Source: Anaerolineales bacterium
GTDB taxonomy: Bacteria; Chloroflexota; Anaerolineae; Anaerolineales; E44-bin32
Length of the DNA: 5,190 nt
Assembly (NCBI GenBank): GCA_023144145.1
Contig: JAGLGG010000312.1
Coordinates: 1-5,190 of the forward strand
Reading direction: 5' to 3'
Of this stretch, positions 4,201-5,190 are shown one piece after another (positions within the stretch are counted from its first letter, which is position 1; each line of letters starts with the position of its first letter). A program made the translations under genes and the position numbers. The notes beneath the pieces are model-generated. The model was not told the DNA's origin. It worked only from the letters and a program-made list of their open reading frames with translations, and did no database searches.

Positions 4201-5190
4201 ATGGAAGATTTGATAAAACAACTTAAGAATTTTCAGGCTACAATCAACGACTTAATGGTGCGTCTTTGACTTAGCTCAACGTCAAGAACAACTCTCAAAA
4301 TTAGAAAAAGCTGCCGAATCCCCCACAATTTGGGACAATCCAGATAAGGCTCAGGCGACCATGCGTAAGATTGCCCGTTTACGCAGGGAGATCGAAGGAT
4401 GGCAAGCCATAAAACAAAAGGTCGATGATGCGCTTGAAATTGCTGGGATTGGTGACGAAAGCATGAGAGCGGATATCGAACATGAGCTGGAGCAAATTGA
4501 ACCGGAACTGCAACAGCGTGAATTAGAGACACTATTCTCTAATGAATATGACGGACACGATGCATTTTTGTCGATCCACGCTGGCGCGGGTGGCACTGAT
4601 TCGCAAGACTGGGTTGAAATGCTTCATCGAATGTATCTTCGTTGGGCTGAGGCCAAAGGATTCGATACCGAGATCCTAGACCAACATGCAGGTGAAGAAG
4701 CCGGTTTGAAACGAGTGACCATCGCTATGAATGGTGATTTTGCATCGGGATACCTGCGTTCAGAGAGAGGCGTTCATCGCCTTGTTCGGATTTCTCCCTT
4801 CGATTCTTCTAACCGAAGACATACTTCCTTCGCCCTTGTCGAAGTCTACCCTCAGGTCGAAACGGATAAGGAAGTAGAGATCACCCCTAACGAATTAAAA
4901 ATTGATACCTACCGATCCGCAGGTGCTGGCGGGCAAAATGTTCAAAAGAATGAAACCGCGATAAGGATCACACACCTGCCAACAGGAATAGTAGTTACCT
5001 GTCAGAATGAGAGATCTCAAACCCAAAATAAAGAGAATGCGCTTAAGGTATTGCGGGCCAGACTGCTCGCTTTGCAACAGGCGCAACAGCAAGAAGAGCT
5101 AGCCGAAATCAAGGGCGAGCACATGAAGGCTGAATGGGGAAGCCAAATTAGGTCATACGTACTCCATCCTTACCAGATGGTTAAGGATCA
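4201..5190 (+). CDS. prfB: Peptide chain release factor 2 (RF2), programmed frameshift, 3' end cut by window
   Basis: RF2 recognises UGA and UAA in the ribosomal A site and triggers peptide release. The coding sequence is 4201-4266 joined to 4268-5190: 22 codons end at an in-frame TGA (4267-4269), and a +1 shift then opens the rest. In the joined protein of 329 residues so far, the coiled N-terminal domain contains SPTIWDNPDKA and extends to about 105. The stop-codon recognition tripeptide SPF is at 198-200 and the catalytic GGQ at 243-245, in the context SAGAGGQNVQKNETAIRITH. SPF (not PxT) identifies RF2 rather than RF1. The reading frame runs off the window in LHPYQMVKD, so about 35-40 residues are missing compared with the family (about 365). 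The gene lies 35 bp after ftsY with no terminator between, so co-transcription is likely. Confidence 0.96.
4257..4270 (+). promoter_or_regulatory. Programmed +1 frameshift signal of prfB
   Basis: The slippery site CTTTGAC (4264-4270) matches the conserved RF2 element: CUU tRNA-Leu slips onto UUU when the UGA is read slowly, and decoding resumes at GAC. In E. coli a strong Shine-Dalgarno-like AGGGGG lies 3 nt upstream. Here the same place has only GGTG (4257-4260), which can still pair with CACC of the 16S rRNA tail. The site makes RF2 synthesis negatively autoregulated: scarce RF2 favours the shift. Confidence 0.93.

Noticed and set aside
4267..4269. Nonsense mutation making prfB a pseudogene
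   Set aside because: The TGA lies in the conserved CTTTGAC shift site at the expected codon, and the frame after it is intact; it is the normal programmed frameshift of RF2.

Overview
The window looks like ordinary bacterial chromosome carrying housekeeping genes, punctuated by two intergenic clusters of a short GC-rich palindromic repeat. I favour a member of the Chloroflexota (Anaerolineae-like), from the overall style of FtsY (DTSGR, AKLDSSSKGG motifs) and the palindromic intergenic repeats. This is an inference from memory, not a sequence search, and the phylum is uncertain. No phage, transposase, CRISPR or plasmid gene is visible.

Layout. Position 1-4 is probably the first codon of a leftward gene that lies outside the window. 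Positions 5-256 hold no convincing gene, only a candidate promoter. A tRNA-Gln(CUG) follows (257-327, +) with its own intrinsic terminator (338-364). Positions 365-607 are non-coding and hold repeat cluster 1 (380-505); 506-607 shows nothing recognisable. Two leftward genes follow: a small membrane protein with a bacterial PH domain (608-1069) and the ABC-F translation factor EttA (1271-2941). They are separated by 201 bp with no clear element. The 297-bp divergent region 2942-3238 holds a candidate ettA promoter, repeat cluster 2 (3047-3213) and an extended -10 promoter abutting ftsY. Rightward come ftsY (3239-4165) and, 35 bp later, prfB (4201 to the window end). prfB is interrupted at codon 23 by the programmed +1 frameshift stop typical of release factor 2.

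Functional theme. tRNA-Gln, EttA (energy-sensing throttle of the ribosome), FtsY (receptor delivering ribosomes to the membrane) and RF2 (termination) all serve translation or co-translational targeting. ftsY and prfB probably form one transcription unit. ettA is transcribed divergently from it, with the repeat cluster between the two promoters.

The least ordinary signals are the two-palindrome mosaic repeat, present in both intergenic regions with an inverted leading copy, and the probable leaderless start of ftsY, whose -10 box places the predicted +1 exactly on the GTG start codon. EttA's first ABC signature is ISSGE rather than LSGGE. The ettA gene is visibly richer in G+C than its neighbours.
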